Source of the DNA: UBA1227 sp045629305
GTDB taxonomy: Bacteria; Bacillota; Clostridia; Oscillospirales; Acutalibacteraceae
Assembly (NCBI GenBank): GCA_045629305.1
Contig: JAZQQZ010000009.1
Coordinates: 1 to 33,996 of the forward strand
DNA: 33,996 nucleotides
Reading direction: 5' to 3'
Below, piece after piece: positions 32,358-33,996 of this stretch (position 1 is the first letter of the stretch; every line of letters starts with the position of its first letter). A model generated the notes under the pieces. That model ran no database searches. It saw only the letters and a list, made by a program, of their open reading frames with translations, and was not told the origin of the DNA. The translations under genes were made by a program, and so were the position numbers.

Positions 32358-33599
32358 ATGGACTTTAGAAAAGTAAAGAATTTCGAGCAACAGATGCAGG
32401 AATGTGGCGAGTTCGCCAACAAAAACATTCACAATATCTGTGAGAAGTTTGGCCCTCGTGAGTGTGGCAGTGAATCGGAAAAAGCTGCTCAACTTTATAT
32501 GGCTGATCTCCTTAAACAGTATGCCGATGAGGTAAAGCGTGAAGAATTTGATGTTCATCCACGTGCTTTCATGGCATTTGTGCCACTTGCAGGAAGTCTC
32601 CTTATTGGAACATCAGCTCTCAATCTTACAAGTGCACTTACAAGCAGCAAGTTCCTTGCTCTTCCATCAGTTCCACTTATCGGAACAGCACTCGCAGCAG
32701 TAGTTGGAGAGTTCGGACTTTATAGAGAGCCACTTGATCCTCTCTATCCTAAAAAGACATCAGGTGATGTAATCGCTGTACGTCGTGCTAGCGGTGAGAC
32801 AAAGCGTCGTATTATCATCTCTGGTCATACAGATTCTGCTCCAGAGTGGACATATACATATCGTCTCGGCTCTAAGGGCGTTACAACAGTTGTAGTTGCT
32901 GCTCTTGCTGGTCTTCTCTATGACATGGTAGCAACAGGTTTTGCAATTGGTAGCAAGAACGAAGGCTTGGTACGTAAACTCGCTTTCGGCGGCGCAGCTA
33001 TGACACCAATATTCAGCCTTCTCTATGCTTTCACTAACAATAAGCGTTTCGTAGATGGTGCATCAGACGACCTTTCAGGTTGTTTCGTAGGTAACTCTGT
33101 AATGAAGTTCTTATCAGACAATGACATCCGTCTTGAAAATACAGAGATCATGGTTCTTCTCACTGGTGGTGAGGAGTGCGGCCTCCGTGGTACAACAGCA
33201 TTCTTTAAGAATCATCCAGAGATCTTAAACGATGGTGTGGAGACAATGTTCGCTGGTTTCGACACAGTTCGTGATGAGGACTTCATGATGATTTACAAGG
33301 CAGATCTTAATGGCCTTGTAAAGAATGATATTCGTTGCTGTAAGCTTCAGCAGGAAGCTGCTAAGAAGTGTGGACTTGATGTTCCTCTTGGCACTATTCC
33401 TCTTGGTTCAACAGACGCAGCAGCAGCTTCACGTTGTGGCTGTCCAGCAACATCTTTTGTTGCTATGGATCCAGCTCCAGCTCGTTATTATCACACACGT
33501 CTTGACGTTGCTGATAACATTAAACCATCAACAATTTCTAAGGGCGTAGAGATTGCTCTTCAGACAATTTTCGACTTCGATGAGAAGGGCCTTGGATAA
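32358..33599 (+). CDS. M28 family metallopeptidase with internal hydrophobic segments
   Basis: The 413-residue protein has the five M28 dizinc ligands: H157 (SGHTDS), D237 (GASDDLSG), E273 next to catalytic E272 (GGEECGLRG), D302 (GFDTVRDED) and H379 (YYHTRLDVADN). The family includes aminopeptidases that cut N-terminal residues. Unusually, hydrophobic stretches lie at about 71-117, 176-196 and 209-224, the latter two between the first and second metal ligands, so the enzyme may be membrane-associated. No signal peptide is present. The ATG at 32358 is preferred over a GTG at 32349 because AAGGTG lies 7 bases upstream. It is the last gene of the run. Confidence 0.87.
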   Translation: MDFRKVKNFEQQMQECGEFANKNIHNICEKFGPRECGSESEKAAQLYMADLLKQYADEVKREEFDVHPRAFMAFVPLAGSLLIGTSALNLTSALTSSKFLALPSVPLIGTALAAVVGEFGLYREPLDPLYPKKTSGDVIAVRRASGETKRRIIISGHTDSAPEWTYTYRLGSKGVTTVVVAALAGLLYDMVATGFAIGSKNEGLVRKLAFGGAAMTPIFSLLYAFTNNKRFVDGASDDLSGCFVGNSVMKFLSDNDIRLENTEIMVLLTGGEECGLRGTTAFFKNHPEILNDGVETMFAGFDTVRDEDFMMIYKADLNGLVKNDIRCCKLQQEAAKKCGLDVPLGTIPLGSTDAAAASRCGCPATSFVAMDPAPARYYHTRLDVADNIKPSTISKGVEIALQTIFDFDEKGLG

Positions 33600-33612
33600 T
33601 TGAAAATAATTA

Positions 33613-33636
33613 GCCCCTCGAGGTAACTCGAGGGGC
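33613..33636 (+). terminator. Strong GC-rich hairpin without a U tract after the M28 gene
   Basis: A perfect 10-bp stem (33613-33622 with 33627-33636) has a GTAA loop. It is followed by CATTATCAG, not by T residues. TAAT and ATTA on its flanks can extend the pairing. It may end the long gene run weakly or protect the mRNA 3' end. Confidence 0.55.
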
Positions 33637-33646
33637 CATTATCAGG

Positions 33647-33675
33647 TTGACATAATACTCTTTTACTTATATAAT
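33647..33675 (+). promoter_or_regulatory. Full-consensus sigma-A promoter for tRNA-Ser
   Basis: TTGACA (33647-33652) and TATAAT (33670-33675) are separated by exactly 17 bases, a perfect consensus match. The tRNA starts 22 bases after the -10 box. Confidence 0.92.
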
Positions 33676-33697
33676 ACTTTATGCATTTGACTTATTT

Positions 33698-33788
33698 GGA
33701 GAAGTACCCAAGAGGCCGAAGGGGCTCCCCTGCTAAGGGAGTAGGTGCAGTAATGTACGCGGGTGTTCAAATCACCTCTTCTCCGCCA
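33698..33788 (+). tRNA. tRNA-Ser (GCT)
   Basis: This 91-base tRNA has acceptor strands GGAGAAG and CTTCTCC, discriminator G and encoded CCA. The anticodon stem CTCCC/GGGAG closes the loop CTGCTAA with anticodon GCT (33732-33734), reading AGC and AGU. The long variable arm is typical of serine tRNAs. It is a single-gene unit with its own promoter and terminator. Confidence 0.97.
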
Positions 33789-33792
33789 CAGT

Positions 33793-33830
33793 AAAAGAGT
33801 AGTGAGAAATCGCTACTCTTTTCTTTTTTC
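33793..33830 (+). terminator. Rho-independent terminator of tRNA-Ser
   Basis: A stem AAAAGAGTAG (33793-33802) pairs with CTACTCTTTT and is followed by CTTTTTT. It begins 5 bases after the tRNA. Confidence 0.92.
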
Positions 33831-33856
33831 TAAACTAATTCTAAGAAGGTAGTCGA

Positions 33857-33996
33857 ATGAAAACTTTACTTAAAGGCGGCAAGGTTATCAACGTCTTCAC
33901 AGACACAATTGAGGAAGCCAACGTACTTATCGAGGACGATATCGTACTCGGTGTTGGCGACTATACTGATGATGATGCCGATGTCGTAAATGACGT
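33857..33996 (+). CDS. adeC: Adenine deaminase, N-terminal part (cut by window end)
   Basis: The 46 visible residues show the amidohydrolase-type opening of bacterial adenine deaminases: LLKGGKVINVFTDTIEEANV, then IEDDIVLGVGDY. The enzyme converts adenine to hypoxanthine with release of ammonia in purine salvage. AGAAGGTAG lies upstream of the ATG. The metal-binding HxH motif would lie beyond the window, so another amidohydrolase with the same opening is possible. Confidence 0.75.
   Translation, partial: MKTLLKGGKVINVFTDTIEEANVLIEDDIVLGVGDYTDDDADVVND

Overview
The window looks like chromosomal DNA of a low-to-moderate GC, anaerobic Gram-positive bacterium of the class Clostridia, most like a gut or rumen Lachnospiraceae-type organism. 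The basis is the miaB-ylbF-mutS-mutL gene order, strong AAGGAGG ribosome binding sites, GTG and TTG starts, U-tailed intrinsic terminators, a type III glutamine synthetase, an ECF-type QueT transporter and a tungsten-type aldehyde oxidoreductase. The taxon is inferred from gene content, not from a marker search.

Layout. Positions 1-173 hold the 3' part of tRNA-Gly, a complete tRNA-Cys and a terminator. Positions 184-6779 are one tightly packed run: azlC-azlD (branched-chain amino acid export), tcdA and ttcA (tRNA anticodon-loop modification), a homocysteine S-methyltransferase, a copper ATPase with a fused C-terminal CopZ domain, and a GtrA-family membrane protein. Positions 6759-9448 hold an aldehyde:ferredoxin oxidoreductase, its own MoaD-like protein and a four-cluster ferredoxin. 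Positions 9480-13258 hold a membrane-anchored phosphodiester glycosidase and two tandem zinc-site lipases without signal peptides. Positions 13260-14330 carry a visibly AT-rich acyltransferase-3 gene on the minus strand.

From 14515 to 33599 fourteen genes run in one direction with gaps of 35 bases or less and no recognisable U-tailed terminator: miaB, a YlbF/YmcA-family gene, mutS, mutL, glnN, queT, an Ig-like/polysaccharide deacetylase, a DUF2804 protein, a membrane SpoIIE-type phosphatase fused to an RsbW-like kinase, a SpoT/Mesh1-like HD hydrolase, a STAS-phosphotransferase fusion, a PAP2 protein, a glycerate kinase and an M28 peptidase. A tRNA-Ser with a full-consensus promoter and the beginning of an adenine deaminase gene close the window.

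How the genes fit together. Three anticodon-loop modification enzymes (TcdA, TtcA, MiaB), a queuosine-precursor transporter and three tRNA genes make tRNA maturation a recurring theme. The most unusual module is 25984-30543. It encodes sensor, phosphatase, anti-sigma-like kinase and STAS switch protein of a partner-switching system, but the STAS protein carries a small-molecule-kinase-like domain and no sigma factor is nearby; a ppGpp-hydrolase-like gene sits between the two. The second strong observation is that the CopZ-like tail of CopA has its own near-consensus promoter, ribosome binding site and start codon inside copA. No mobile element, CRISPR array, phage gene or attachment site was seen. 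No gene-free stretch exceeds 300 bases.
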